Assembly: GCA_937996535.1 (NCBI GenBank)
Contig: CALKVF010000092.1
Location: 1 to 57,213, forward strand
From: an uncultured Novosphingobium sp.
GTDB taxonomy: Bacteria > Pseudomonadota > Alphaproteobacteria > Sphingomonadales > Sphingomonadaceae
Length of the DNA: 57,213 nucleotides
Reading direction: 5' to 3'
The notes beneath the pieces were generated by a model. That model ran no database searches and was not told the DNA's origin. It saw only the letters and a program-made list of their open reading frames with translations. Below are positions 1-8,453 of this stretch, one piece after another. Each line of letters begins with the position of its first letter. The stretch's first letter is position 1. The position numbers and the translations under genes are program-made.

Positions 1-2
1 CA

Positions 3-302
3 AAATCGGGCCTGTCTCAGAAGGCGTTTGCAGAGAGCATCGGCGTATCCGAAGGGACATTGATTAACTGGGAGCAGGGCCGCCGTCAGCCTACGGGGCC
101 TGCCAAAGTGCTCTTAGCGTTGATCGCGAAGCGGCCTAATTTGGTCGTAGAGCTTTATGCCAAGCTTTACCCTCCGCCTCCCGCATGGGCTGGAGAGGGG
201 CCTGACCCTGCAACCATGACGGCTGAAGAGCGCATTACGGAACTCGGGCAGATCCTGGCGCGCGGGATTATGAGAATGAAGGCCGCTGAGAAATCAGAGT
301 GA
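3..302 (+). CDS. XRE-type helix-turn-helix protein, 5' end cut by window
   Basis: The reading frame is open from the first bases of the window and stops at 302, so the N-terminus is missing. The visible part begins with a helix-turn-helix of the Cro/CI (XRE) type: SQKAFAESIGVS, then TLINWEQGRRQP, the pattern typical of antitoxin-like DNA-binding domains. After this comes a proline-rich linker (LYPPPPAWAGEGPDP). The tail, MTAEERITELGQILARG, looks like the start of small proteins that I associate with recombinase-linked mobile DNA. The C-terminus may therefore be a join of two unrelated proteins, or a second small gene (in-frame ATG near 219) may begin there. It lies beside phage and IS3 remnants, which fits a decayed mobile region. 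Function beyond DNA binding is not known. Confidence 0.6.
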   Translation, partial: KSGLSQKAFAESIGVSEGTLINWEQGRRQPTGPAKVLLALIAKRPNLVVELYAKLYPPPPAWAGEGPDPATMTAEERITELGQILARGIMRMKAAEKSE

Positions 303-369
303 GCGCCAAGTGTGCGGAGAATTGCCCGTTTCCCGTCAGCACCAGTCGCACAGTCAATCGGATAGGTAG

Positions 370-468
370 GGTCACGACCGGCGCTCACTTGCATCAGCAG
401 ATGTCACCGAGGTGCTTGGCTACACTCCAGCCAACAAGGCTGGCGAGAGCTTTATCCAGGCTCGGTGA
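370..468 (+). pseudogene. Fragment of a phage tail-fibre gene
   Basis: In the frame starting at 370, between stop codons at 367 and 466, the translation contains VTEVLGYTPANKAG. LGYTP-AN-KAG is a hallmark repeat of phage tail-fibre proteins. Only about 32 codons remain, with no start codon, ribosome site or rest of the gene. The fragment runs directly into the IS3 remnant on the other strand at about 461-470, so it probably records an old insertion or deletion joining prophage and IS DNA. The assignment rests on this single motif. Confidence 0.55.
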
Positions 469-579
469 TCTAGGCCACCGCATCACGCTTAAACTCATCA
501 CTGAAGTTGGGCTTCCCCATGATCGCCTCCTGTCCTCAAAATTAGGATCGAAGGCGTCCAGAAATCTAGGGGCTACTCA
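461..579 (-). mobile_element. Decayed left end of an IS3-family insertion sequence
   Basis: Read on the minus strand, the segment begins at 579 with TGAGTAGCCCCTAGATTTCT, which has the TGA start and layout of an IS3-type terminal inverted repeat. An AGGAGG ribosome site follows, then an ATG at 520. The peptide MGKPNFSDEFKRDAVA is the typical N-terminus of the IS3 OrfA helix-turn-helix subunit. The frame is broken by a TAG at 472-470, and after ITE the sequence changes into the phage fragment. No OrfB or right end is present nearby, so the element is dead. The region 303-369 and 580-691 otherwise shows no gene I can support; 668-720 is strongly AT-rich. Confidence 0.7.
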
Positions 580-691
580 TTGAGTGGATTTGACGGTTGT
601 GTTTAGCAGGGGCCATGCCGCGCTGCGAACGCCTCCACTGAGCGTATTGCAGGGCGGCGATTTTGAATGCATAAATCGCATAATATATTGA

Positions 692-1363
692 TTATATTAA
701 TATTTTTTTGATTAAATTATCCCAGTCCACTGGTCTCAGTCGCATTCCTGCGATATCGTCGATTATACGACCAAATGAGCAAGCTTGAATAAGGACTGCG
801 ATCGTTAGCGGATCGTTTGATGTTGAGATCACTCCCTTCGACTGCGCTTTTATCAATGCCGAAATGAGACGGTTAGTTATGCGAGACTGCTCTCGGGCCA
901 GCAGTGAAGCAAAATGTGAGTTGGTTTTGGATTGCGCTATCAAGCAGGCCTGATCGAGGCGGCGGGTGCGCTGTGTGTCCGACTGCACTTGGCCGATGAT
1001 CGCAACAATTTGTTCAACAAAGGATGCTCCATCACTTGTCTGAGACGCAGCACGTTCGATTTTGACAATTTCTTGCTCTGCTAGTTTTGCGTATCGGCCG
1101 ATTTCCGCTTCGCCCATCAATTCGCTAAAATCGGCGAAATGATAATATAGTGAACCTCTCGAAATCCCGGAATATTCCAGAACCATCGCTGAAGTGATGT
1201 CGGATCTTTCATTTTTTCTCAGAAGCGATTGGGCTGCTTCGAGTAATTTTTGTCTCGTTTTATGGTTGCGTGGCTTGCGTTGCCTAACCACGCGAGCTTT
1301 TCCGCTTTGAACTGGCTTACTCTCAAACGAGCCGGGAGCATTTCTTTTGTTCCGAACAGCCAC
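692..1363 (-). CDS. TetR/AcrR-family transcriptional regulator
   Basis: This 223-residue protein has an N-terminal TetR DNA-binding domain at about residues 35-85: RQKLLEAAQSLL, then SGISRGSLYYHFADFSEL, the classic TetR recognition helix with the YYHF signature. The rest is an all-helical ligand/dimer domain with no recognisable ligand family. A basic, low-complexity extension of about 30 residues precedes the domain. The start is a GTG at 1363 behind a G-rich stretch; a later start inside the extension is possible. It lies 87 bases downstream of the histidine kinase/response regulator pair on the same strand and could be the last gene of that transcript. Its target is not visible. Base composition is much richer in A/T than the rest of the window, in line with horizontal transfer. 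Confidence 0.85.
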   Translation of the reverse strand: MAVRNKRNAPGSFESKPVQSGKARVVRQRKPRNHKTRQKLLEAAQSLLRKNERSDITSAMVLEYSGISRGSLYYHFADFSELMGEAEIGRYAKLAEQEIVKIERAASQTSDGASFVEQIVAIIGQVQSDTQRTRRLDQACLIAQSKTNSHFASLLAREQSRITNRLISALIKAQSKGVISTSNDPLTIAVLIQACSFGRIIDDIAGMRLRPVDWDNLIKKILI

Positions 1364-1450
1364 GGCGATGCCCCCCCAAAGAGATTTTGAAGGGTATAGA
1401 ATGTGGAGAACCAGTTATCCTGATGCATTCATCAGGTTTTCCAAATTCCG

Positions 1451-2128
1451 CTATGTTGAATAAAATTCCAGCGCTATCCCCTGGCGTCGGTAGGCCGTGA
1501 CTTGAAGCGTTGTGGCCGCTTCCGCTAGCCGGCGCCTAAGTGCACTTGCACAGGCATCGAGAGCATTGTCAGTGATGTCTGCACCCACGCCCCATATCGC
1601 GTCGATTAGCACTTCGCGCGGCACGATGGCGCCTTTCGCATTGGCCAGAGCAAGCAGCAAGGCAAAGGCTCGCGGTTCGAGAGGAATGGCGCAGTCCTGC
1701 CAGCTAGCAACATGATTTGAAGGATCGATACGAAGCGATCCGAGTTTGACTGGATCGGGCATTCGATTGCTGCTGCGGCGCAGCAATACTTCCGCGCGTG
1801 CAGCAAGTTCCTCGAAGGCGAAAGGCTTCGAGAGATAATCGTCAGCACCCGCAGAAAATCCATCGAGCCGATCTTCAAGTGAGCTACGTGCGGTCAGCAT
1901 TAAGATTGGAATGCCACACTCTGCTCCCCGAATTGCAGCACAAATCTCGATGCCATCTAAATCGGGCAGCCCTAGGTCAAGTATCACGAGATCGATGCCG
2001 CCAGCGGTTACAAGGCTCTGAACTTCACGTCCGGTCCGCTCCCACCGCACGGTCAGTCCGCGCGCAGAAAGTCCGTGACTGACAAACCTTCCGATCCCGA
2101 CATCGTCCTCGACAAGCAAGACGATCAC
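1451..2128 (-). CDS. OmpR-family response regulator
   Basis: The 225-residue protein has a receiver domain (1-115) with the acidic pair E7-D8-D9, the phosphoacceptor D51 in VILDLGLPD, and a lysine in LSKPF. A winged-helix DNA-binding domain follows (about 125-222; PLEPRAFALLLALANAKG, then VPREVLIDAIWG). It most resembles the QseB/PmrA/TctD group. Its ATG overlaps the stop codon of the upstream histidine kinase by four bases (ATGA), so the two are translationally coupled and surely form a two-component pair. The signal is unknown. The conserved receiver and wing argue for a working protein. Confidence 0.93.
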   Translation of the reverse strand: MIVLLVEDDVGIGRFVSHGLSARGLTVRWERTGREVQSLVTAGGIDLVILDLGLPDLDGIEICAAIRGAECGIPILMLTARSSLEDRLDGFSAGADDYLSKPFAFEELAARAEVLLRRSSNRMPDPVKLGSLRIDPSNHVASWQDCAIPLEPRAFALLLALANAKGAIVPREVLIDAIWGVGADITDNALDACASALRRRLAEAATTLQVTAYRRQGIALEFYST

Positions 2129-3408
2129 GCAGTTTTCTCCAGCGGAAGCGCAATGGTAATTGAGCTGCCCCCTTGAGGGCGATTGGCTGCTCGAATGGTG
2201 CCTCCATGCTGTTCAGTGATCCAGCGCGCCAACGCTAAGCCCAGCCCGCTCCCACCTCGCTGGCGGCCCATTTCTGCCTGATAGTAAGCCTCGAAGATGT
2301 GCGGGAGGTCGGCGACGATCAACCCTGGGCCATTATCCATGACCGCTATTTCCGCTTTATGCGCCCTCACTACAAAATCGACAGTAAGAACACCGTTCAT
2401 CGGAGAAAATTTGAGGCCATTGTCTATTAAACCGAGTAACGCTTGGCGCAGCCACCTAGCATCTCCTCGGACACGGGCATGACCGTCCCGTCCAGTCCTA
2501 ACAATTTCAACATCGACCGCTTGCGCAAACGGCATCGCCTCCCTGATTGCATCACTAATGACGTCATCAAATTTCAGAGAGTTGTATGTGAGCTGCAACT
2601 TGCCATCGTCGGCGCTTGCGAGCCCTAGAAGTTCGTCGATCCGATGTCCTAAAAATGCGGCGCTGCCGCGGATGTACGATAGCGATTGACGTAATTTTTG
2701 CACAGGCGGAGAGGGATTAAGCAAAGCCGTTTCGGCTTCACCACGCAGCGCAGTCACAGGCGTACGCAGTTCATGGCTCACTTTCGCGAAAAATAGGCGG
2801 CGAGATCTATCTATCTCCTTAAGCTGGGCTGTGCGGTCTTGAACGATTATTTCGAGTGAGTTGTTACGCTGAATTAGCAGATGCACCACACTTATCACGC
2901 AAAACAGTGCAGTAATGGTCAAAGCTACCGCCAGCGCGATGGTCAAAATGTGGATGCGCCTTAGTGTTACGCGTGCTGTAGCCACTTCACGTGCCTCCTG
3001 CGAAGCAATCTGTGCGGACACAGTTCGAAAAGCGCTAGCGTCATTTGATGCCCTTGCTAGGTTCTCTAGCCGAGCTAACTCTATGTATTCTTCGCGCTGA
3101 TGTTCGGCATATTTGCCTGAATTGGGAAGCAGTGCGATTTCATGTATGACTAGCGAACGGTAGTGCGCAAGCATTCGCGTGACGATTTCACTCCCCGCAT
3201 TCATTTCAGCAAGCTCTGCGATACGGATTACTGCAGTAGCCTGGCGTTCGGACATCGCCAGCCTTTGGTATTGGCGGGCAGCGAGATTGAAGCTTACGGC
3301 AAACGCGACGACAAGGCACCCAAGTGCAACCACCAAGCCAGCTACAAGGGCTACGGAGAGCCATAGTTTGCGCTCTGGTGTGCGAATAAGATTTTGGTGA
3401 TCGCCCAT
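2125..3408 (-). CDS. Membrane sensor histidine kinase
   Basis: I place the start at the ATG at 3408, behind AGGGAT; the frame stays open to 3534, but that extension lacks a good ribosome site. The protein is 427 residues: transmembrane helix at about 15-38, a periplasmic helical region at about 40-150, a second helix at about 153-178, then the kinase core. The H-box is FFAKVSHELRTP with H212, the N-box is NGLKFS, and the nucleotide-binding boxes are DNGPGL and GSGLGLAL. The membrane-to-kinase linker is short and no HAMP is obvious. It is followed by its response regulator with a 4-base overlap. A perfect FNR-type box lies at 3546-3559, about 140 bases upstream, which fits low-oxygen control and the shorter start. 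Confidence 0.9.
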   Translation of the reverse strand: MGDHQNLIRTPERKLWLSVALVAGLVVALGCLVVAFAVSFNLAARQYQRLAMSERQATAVIRIAELAEMNAGSEIVTRMLAHYRSLVIHEIALLPNSGKYAEHQREEYIELARLENLARASNDASAFRTVSAQIASQEAREVATARVTLRRIHILTIALAVALTITALFCVISVVHLLIQRNNSLEIIVQDRTAQLKEIDRSRRLFFAKVSHELRTPVTALRGEAETALLNPSPPVQKLRQSLSYIRGSAAFLGHRIDELLGLASADDGKLQLTYNSLKFDDVISDAIREAMPFAQAVDVEIVRTGRDGHARVRGDARWLRQALLGLIDNGLKFSPMNGVLTVDFVVRAHKAEIAVMDNGPGLIVADLPHIFEAYYQAEMGRQRGGSGLGLALARWITEQHGGTIRAANRPQGGSSITIALPLEKTA

Positions 3409-3545
3409 ATTACGATCCCTATACGGGGCAACGAAAGGGTCAATTTTAGCAGGGAGCGCCGCTAAAAAACATGTGGATCGTTGGTCTCGTGGCGATTGGC
3501 TTGGCTGGTATTGTGCGACCTGCCAAACCGGCATGGAGATTAAAT

Positions 3546-3559
3546 TTGATCTGCATCAA
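3546..3559 (-). promoter_or_regulatory. FNR/Anr/FixK-type box upstream of the two-component pair
   Basis: TTGAT-CTGC-ATCAA is an exact match to the TTGAT-N4-ATCAA consensus bound by FNR-type regulators, and its flanks extend the symmetry (AAATTTGAT...ATCAAAATTT). The only gene that could use it nearby is the histidine kinase on the minus strand. If the box sits at the usual -41.5 position, transcription would begin near 3511, downstream of the extended start (3534) and upstream of the preferred start (3408). The rest of 3409-3725 holds no gene I can support. Confidence 0.6.
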
Positions 3560-3725
3560 AATTTGTCGACTCTGAGCGTCTTGGCTTAAGTCAGCTGGCA
3601 AACGCACACCTCCAACACACTAAATGCAGCAATGCTATGGATTTGGTTTGTCGCGGATATAGACACGTCAGCTTTTGCCGTTCGACCACATCGCTGTCAA
3701 AGCCCCTGTGATCGCCGGGAGCTGA

Positions 3726-4565
3726 CTAACCTTGCGGTGTCAGAACTGGCCCAACGACTGAAACGCGTTCGGCATAACGTGCATTGGGGAAGTAATCCCA
3801 TACTGCATGGTGCTGGGTTGCTACGTTGTCCCAAATCACCAGGGTGCCATCCGCCCATCGCACCCGGCACTGCGCGGTCAGCGTACATTCGATGTGATGG
3901 AATAGCATTTCCAGCAGGTGACGGTTTTCGACGTGGCTCAGCCCCTTGATCCCCGTGGTAAAGCCCCGATTGACCCAAAGCACTTTGCACCCGGTCACTG
4001 GGTGACGAATTACCAATGGATGCACGGTCTTGTTGAACTGGCCGCTTTCCGGGTCAAATCCATAGATCTGACGATAAGGAAATGCGCCATCATGGGTGGC
4101 TTTGAGCTGCTCAACCAAGGCTTTGATAGGGTCTGACAGGCGCTCATAGCATTCGTACATGCTGGAATAGACCGTGTCGCCACCACCCCCTTCTGGAGCC
4201 TGATGCATGTACAGCAGGCTTGCCGCGATTGGATCAGGGTCGCACGAAACATCGGTATGCCAGCCTTCACCGGCAGTGGTTTTGGATTCAGCTGTCGTGC
4301 GGACTGGATAGACTTCCTCGTCATCGCCGCCTCGCGCCTTGTTCAAGGCATGGCGGTGCAGTTTGCCCGAACCGAAAATTCGCGCCACCGCTTTGTGCGC
4401 GGCGCGATCCAGCTGTTGGTCGCGGATCACCAGAACTAACCGCTCGGCAAGCCGTGTCCGCAGCTGCGTAATCAACGCATCGTCCAATTGGTTGAGGTCG
4501 ACCCCGGTGATTTCACTGCCTATAACCGGGCCCAATTGCACTTCATGCCAGCTTGCTAAACCCAT
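3726..4565 (-). CDS. TauD/TfdA-family Fe(II)/2-oxoglutarate-dependent dioxygenase
   Basis: At 279 residues it has normal TauD length. The iron-binding facial triad is visible: H103 and D105 in WHTDVS, and H252 in ATQHHAVWDY; R267 near the C-terminus fits the 2-oxoglutarate carboxylate ligand. These enzymes hydroxylate and then cleave small acids such as taurine, alkyl sulfates or phenoxyacetates in the cytoplasm. The actual substrate cannot be read from the sequence. The start codon follows GGAAGGAG. The next gene downstream on the same strand is not adjacent; the SnoaL-like gene lies 72 bases upstream on the same strand, so the two may be cotranscribed. Confidence 0.9.
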   Translation of the reverse strand: MGLASWHEVQLGPVIGSEITGVDLNQLDDALITQLRTRLAERLVLVIRDQQLDRAAHKAVARIFGSGKLHRHALNKARGGDDEEVYPVRTTAESKTTAGEGWHTDVSCDPDPIAASLLYMHQAPEGGGGDTVYSSMYECYERLSDPIKALVEQLKATHDGAFPYRQIYGFDPESGQFNKTVHPLVIRHPVTGCKVLWVNRGFTTGIKGLSHVENRHLLEMLFHHIECTLTAQCRVRWADGTLVIWDNVATQHHAVWDYFPNARYAERVSVVGPVLTPQG

Positions 4566-4637
4566 TGCGGCACTCCTTCCTGTCGTCCCTACCGCAGGCT
4601 AGTCAACTTTGATGGTAAGCTAGGAAGCAGGCCTAGA

Positions 4638-5102
4638 TTACGGCGCTGATTTATCCGAGCTCCAGCCATCCACCGCAACCCGCCATTTTCCGTCCGGGCC
4701 GCGACGGAAGATATTAATGCCCTTGCCAACATCGGTTGAGACCGCACCGGTCTTTTTATCAGTGTCGGTGGATTTATAAGTGTAGCGCTCGAAGGCCCAA
4801 TCGCCACTGACGGTGAAGCCGATTGAGGTTTTTTCCCAATGGGTTTTGAACGCCCCGAAATAGCCAGAGATCCAATCATGGACTGCGGCCTTTCCGACCA
4901 CTTCAGGCGCGCCAGGAGCCTGGTAAACGATATCATCGGTCAGGTCTGCCATGAGGGTATCAACATTGTTGCTGTTGATCGCCGCCACATAACCTCCATG
5001 AGCTGCCTGTTCAGCGGCTCCCGTAATGTCATCTGCATGCACACTCGTGGAGAACGCTGTGGCTAGGAGCATTATTGGCAAAGAGACATGTGAGGGTTTC
5101 AT
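4638..5102 (-). CDS. Exported SnoaL-like (NTF2-fold) protein
   Basis: The 154-residue product starts with a signal peptide (about 1-23, ending SVHA-DD) and continues with an NTF2/SnoaL-like fold: YVAAINSNNVDTLMADLTDD, then VVGKAAVHDWISGYF and a C-terminal KWRVAVDGW, as in DUF4440/YybH-like proteins. Such proteins are small cone-shaped ligand-binding or isomerase-like domains; no catalytic residues can be assigned. The start has a strong AGGAG site. It precedes the TauD-like dioxygenase on the same strand. Confidence 0.8.
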   Translation of the reverse strand: MKPSHVSLPIMLLATAFSTSVHADDITGAAEQAAHGGYVAAINSNNVDTLMADLTDDIVYQAPGAPEVVGKAAVHDWISGYFGAFKTHWEKTSIGFTVSGDWAFERYTYKSTDTDKKTGAVSTDVGKGINIFRRGPDGKWRVAVDGWSSDKSAP

Positions 5103-5619
5103 GAGCTTTCTCCTGAAAATTATTCATCAAAAACCGATGATATGGATGAGAGAATCTTGCCGTTCTAGGCTAAAAAAAACGCCACCTTTTGAATGCTAGG
5201 CAATGCGCGAATGGTGGCAGCGGAAAACTGGATTGCCCCCAAGCCTCCGCCGCCACTTCACAGCCTGTCCGGGTCGCAATAGCCAGCCTGCTAGACCGAT
5301 GTTCTAGTATTCTGAAAATATTGGAATCAGGGGGAATACTGAAAAATTTTCTCCCGCATTCACTGGCCGATATTTAAGCCGACAAAGTCTAAAAAATTCA
5401 AATTATCCCTTGTTTCCCGCGACCTGCTGCGAGGGTGTATGGTGAGGGCAACGATTTGCGGGCATGCCTCCGCGAGGGCATGGGCTGCCTTACAAGCAAA
5501 GTCTGGGGGGTATTGGCCGCGATGAGCAGGCTGGCTGCCCTTTGGGACTTTGATGCTATCCGACTTGCTCAGGTGTATCGGTCACGCATAGTGTCTGGCA
5601 AAAGCGAGAGGGGGGCAAA
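5103..5619. other. Intergenic region without a supported gene
   Basis: This stretch separates the SnoaL-like gene from the divergent hydrolase. Short open frames here have no domain signal or good ribosome site. It is AT-rich at about 5290-5400 and carries an inverted repeat AGTATTC (5306-5312) / GAATACT (5334-5340), which could be an operator for either flanking gene; I see no clear promoter elements. Confidence 0.5.
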
Positions 5620-6621
5620 ATGGATCGTCGCAATTTCTGTTTAACTTCGGCTGCCATGTTGGCAGCTCCAATGCTTGGCGCACGCCCCGTGCGTGCGGCG
5701 ACCCAGGCGGAACTCAACCCGGCGGGGATCCGTACCGCCGGAGTTCGCATGCTGCCGGTCGTCGGCGGCAAGTATAAAGTTTGGACAAAGCGGGTGGGGC
5801 CTGCGGGCGATGACGGCCTCAAGGTGCTGTTGTTACATGGCGGCCCTGGCTTCGGTCACGAATATTTCGAATGCTTTGAGGATTTTCTGCCCCAGGCCGG
5901 CATAACGTTTTATTATTACGACCAGCTTGGGTCTGCCTATTCCGACCAGCCGGATGATCCGTCTTTGTGGACGCTACCTCGGTTCGTCGAAGAAGTTGAA
6001 GAGGTCCGCCAAGGTCTCGGGCTCGAACATTTTGTGCTCTACGGCCATTCGTGGGGCGGTATGCTGGCAATCGATTATGCACTCAAATACCAACGGCATT
6101 TGAGTGGCCTTGTAATTTCAAACATGACAGCCGGTATCCAATCCTATCTCAATAACCTTTCGGCATTGAAGGCCCTGATAGCTCCAGAAAACCGAGCGCG
6201 ATTGGCGGAACTGGAAGCGGCGGAAGACTACGACAACCCCGATTACATGCGCATCATGATGGAAGATGCCTATCCGCAAATGGTCTGTCGCTTGCAGCCG
6301 TGGCCGGAACCAGTGACGCGGTGCTTTTCGCGAGCCAATCAGCAAATCTACAACCAGATGCAAGGTAAGAGCGAGTTTCAGGTTACCGGTAACCTCAAAG
6401 ACTGGGAGCGGTGGGACCAACTGCACAAAATTAACGTGCCAACGCTCACAATCGGTGCGCGTCATGATGAAATGCCCGCTGCAGACCTCCAACGGATGGC
6501 AAAGCTGTTTCCAAATGGACGTAACCTGACGTGCCAGAATGGCGCGCATATGGCGATGTGGGACGACCAGGCCACCTATTTTGAGGGCTTGCTGGGGTTT
6601 TTGAAAACACTGAAGGCTTGA
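5620..6621 (+). CDS. Exported alpha/beta hydrolase, proline iminopeptidase-like
   Basis: The 333-residue protein begins MDRRNFCLTSAAML, a twin-arginine-like signal ending near ARPVRA, so it is probably exported folded. The mature part has the HGGPG oxyanion motif (73-77), DQLGSAYSD, and the nucleophile elbow GHSWGG with S144; an acidic residue in GARHDEMP and H in NGAHMAMWDD complete the triad. This is the S33 proline iminopeptidase/epoxide hydrolase-like group. Members cleave N-terminal prolines but many act on esters, amides or lactones, so the substrate is open. The start has a good GAGAGGGGGG site. Confidence 0.88.
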   Translation: MDRRNFCLTSAAMLAAPMLGARPVRAATQAELNPAGIRTAGVRMLPVVGGKYKVWTKRVGPAGDDGLKVLLLHGGPGFGHEYFECFEDFLPQAGITFYYYDQLGSAYSDQPDDPSLWTLPRFVEEVEEVRQGLGLEHFVLYGHSWGGMLAIDYALKYQRHLSGLVISNMTAGIQSYLNNLSALKALIAPENRARLAELEAAEDYDNPDYMRIMMEDAYPQMVCRLQPWPEPVTRCFSRANQQIYNQMQGKSEFQVTGNLKDWERWDQLHKINVPTLTIGARHDEMPAADLQRMAKLFPNGRNLTCQNGAHMAMWDDQATYFEGLLGFLKTLKA

Positions 6622-6720
6622 TCGAATAGCAACCACATTTTTGATGCGGGTCGTCAAATTTCAGCACGCGCGCGGCAGGAAAAGCCTGCGCGCACCTAAG
6701 AGTGACTGTCGGAGGGGCGA

Positions 6721-7263
6721 ATGAGGCGAATAGTGTTCGGGGGCGCGGCGCTTGCAACTGTGTTTGCTGGCGGGTGGTATTACGCATCTCCAGGCTTTGC
6801 CATGAAGGAACTGCGCGACGCGGCGATCCGTGGTGATAAGCAGGAGCTCAAGGAGCGTGTTGATTTTCCTGCGGTAAGGGAATCGCTCAAGGAGCAGGTC
6901 CGAGCCGTTATCATGGCGGAAATGGCGAAGCAGAAAGACAATCCGTTTGCCGGGCTGGGGATGTTGATGGCAGGCGCGATTATTGACCCCATGATCGATA
7001 CGATGGTTTCTCCGTCAGGTATGAAGGCTCTCGTTGACCAGGGAAAATTCAAGAAGCCCGATCAGGCTGATGATGCATCAAGCAGTAAATCTGCCGACTG
7101 GACGATCGAACGCGATGGGATGGAGCACTTTAGAGCGACGCTGAAATCTAATGATGGCGCGAAGGCTCCAACCCTAATCTTCCGGCGTGACGGAATTGGA
7201 TGGGACCTAGTCGACATCGAAATTCCCAAGGATGAATTGAGCTCGACCAATCGGGTGCCATGA
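6721..7263 (+). CDS. DUF2939-domain exported protein
   Basis: The 180-residue protein has an N-terminal hydrophobic anchor (about 3-20) and then the DUF2939 pattern: YYASPGFAMKELRDAAIRGD, helices with VDFPAVRESLKEQ, and a C-terminal beta stretch. The function of the family is unknown; it is a periplasmic, membrane-anchored protein. The ribosome site GGAGGGG lies just before the ATG. Its stop overlaps the next start (ATGA at 7260-7263), which suggests that the following small gene is its natural partner. Confidence 0.82.
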   Translation: MRRIVFGGAALATVFAGGWYYASPGFAMKELRDAAIRGDKQELKERVDFPAVRESLKEQVRAVIMAEMAKQKDNPFAGLGMLMAGAIIDPMIDTMVSPSGMKALVDQGKFKKPDQADDASSSKSADWTIERDGMEHFRATLKSNDGAKAPTLIFRRDGIGWDLVDIEIPKDELSSTNRVP

Positions 7264-7574
7264 CTGCCTCCGACCTCGAACAATTACTTATCGCACGTCT
7301 CGTCCGTGAGAGTGGTGGCACTTCACAGGCTTGGCGTTCGGCCCTTGGAAAGATCATTGTGCGCGATGCAAGGACACACGCCCATTGCAATTGGGATATC
7401 ACGCCCAGTGGGGCCGATGCACAGCGAGCCGCTATTGAGGAGCTTCTCGACGATGTTCGGCTTGATCATGCGGCACCGACAGCTGTCCCATTCCGGTGTA
7501 CCAGGTGGCCAGCTGGCAGTTCGAAAAGGCTTCCAGGTCGGTGCTGTCTCGCAGCCGCGGCAGGTTCTCTATGA
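7260..7574 (+). pseudogene. Small conserved protein with its 3' end replaced
   Basis: The ATG at 7260 overlaps the DUF2939 stop codon. The first roughly 70 residues (LEQLLIARLVRESGG, HAHCNWDITPSG, EELLDDVRLDHA) look like a family of small hypothetical proteins I associate with sphingomonads, which would end shortly after this point. Instead the frame continues for about 34 residues antisense to the truncated alcohol dehydrogenase. I infer that the original stop was lost at a recombination joint near 7470-7490. The N-terminal part could still fold; function unknown. Confidence 0.55.
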
Positions 7575-8322
7575 AGAGCTGGATGGCCTTTTCTGCCATC
7601 AGGCTGGCAAAGGGATGCGGCTGGGTGGAACACGCTGTGTTGATGGCATGATCCAGCCCGCGAATGCCGGTCGAAAGCAGCAGCGACAGCGGCGTGCGCG
7701 CCAACAGATCCGGATCATAGACAATGCCCTGGGGAGACCCGTCGATAGTCAGGAACCGGGCCTTGAGGTGGGTTTGTTCGTCGACCGGCGTACTGACCGG
7801 CGTCCATTCCGAGGTGGCAAGCGTCGTTGGTATCGCAATCTGCCGGATACGGGGCGCAGTGCGCGTGGCGGCAATCACTTCCGTTCCATCGGCCGACAGC
7901 TTCATTTGCAGCCGGAGCAAGCTTTCGCGGTCAAAGACCTGCTCGGAGATGCAGAGCTGCATGGTCTTAACCATGCCCATAACCGACCCGCCACCCACCG
8001 ACACGATCACGTCGGCATCAAGCGCATTCGCTTCAACCGCAGCGGCCAGGACGTTGGAAAGTGGTGAATGCTCGCCAACCTTGTCGGTGATGCCAATGCA
8101 GCGCTCGCCAAGGGCACTTGCAAGCCCGCTGATCACATCCGTCCGGGTGTTGAGCGTACGGGAGCAGACGATGTAGGCCCGGCGATAGCCGAACCAGTCC
8201 ATCATGTCAGGCAGGCCCTCATGTGCCGGCGTACGGTGCAGGATCCGTTCGTGGCCCGAGAAGCGATAACGCGTGCCTTCCCGGTAGTCAGGGGCCATCC
8301 CGGCCGATGGCATGTCGGCCAT
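7480..8322 (-). pseudogene. Iron-containing alcohol dehydrogenase, C-terminus lost
   Basis: The start is the ATG at 8322, which shares one base with the stop of the upstream remnant (TGATG). The protein has the group III (iron) alcohol dehydrogenase/maleylacetate reductase layout: nucleotide-binding VSVGGGSVMGMVK, then IPTTLATSEWTPVST and GLDHAINTACS. After NCQLATWYTGM the homology stops, at about 7480, and 16 unrelated residues lead to a stop at 7432. The segment with the second pair of metal-binding histidines (SHxxGH region) is absent, so the enzyme should be inactive. The open frame extends upstream to 8661 but that part is antisense to the CoA-transferase fragment and is not coding. Confidence 0.75.
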
Positions 8323-8450
8323 CACTTGGTATCGCGCCAGGCATATTTGCCGAAGTGAAGCGCAACGAACACACCCGTCGATAGTGCACCGGCGATGGCG
8401 GCAACGAAGCCTTCGTTCATGCCGATGGCAATCGGTGCCTGTGCGGCACC
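8322..8450 (-). pseudogene. C-terminal fragment of a membrane protein
   Basis: Upstream of the alcohol dehydrogenase start, the minus-strand frame encodes about 42 residues ending GALSTGVFVALHFGKYAWRDTK-like sequence: a hydrophobic helix followed by a charged tail, typical of the last helix of a transporter. Its TGA (8324-8322) overlaps the dehydrogenase ATG by one base, the sign of a former operon. An in-frame TAA at 8451-8453 marks the point where the sequence joins the CoA-transferase fragment of the other strand. Confidence 0.5.
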
Positions 8451-8453
8451 TTA

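Noticed and set aside
5103..5619. Short open frames in the gap (for example 5189-5377 and 5435-5644)
   Set aside because: No domain, weak or no ribosome site, and the second overlaps the hydrolase start in another frame.
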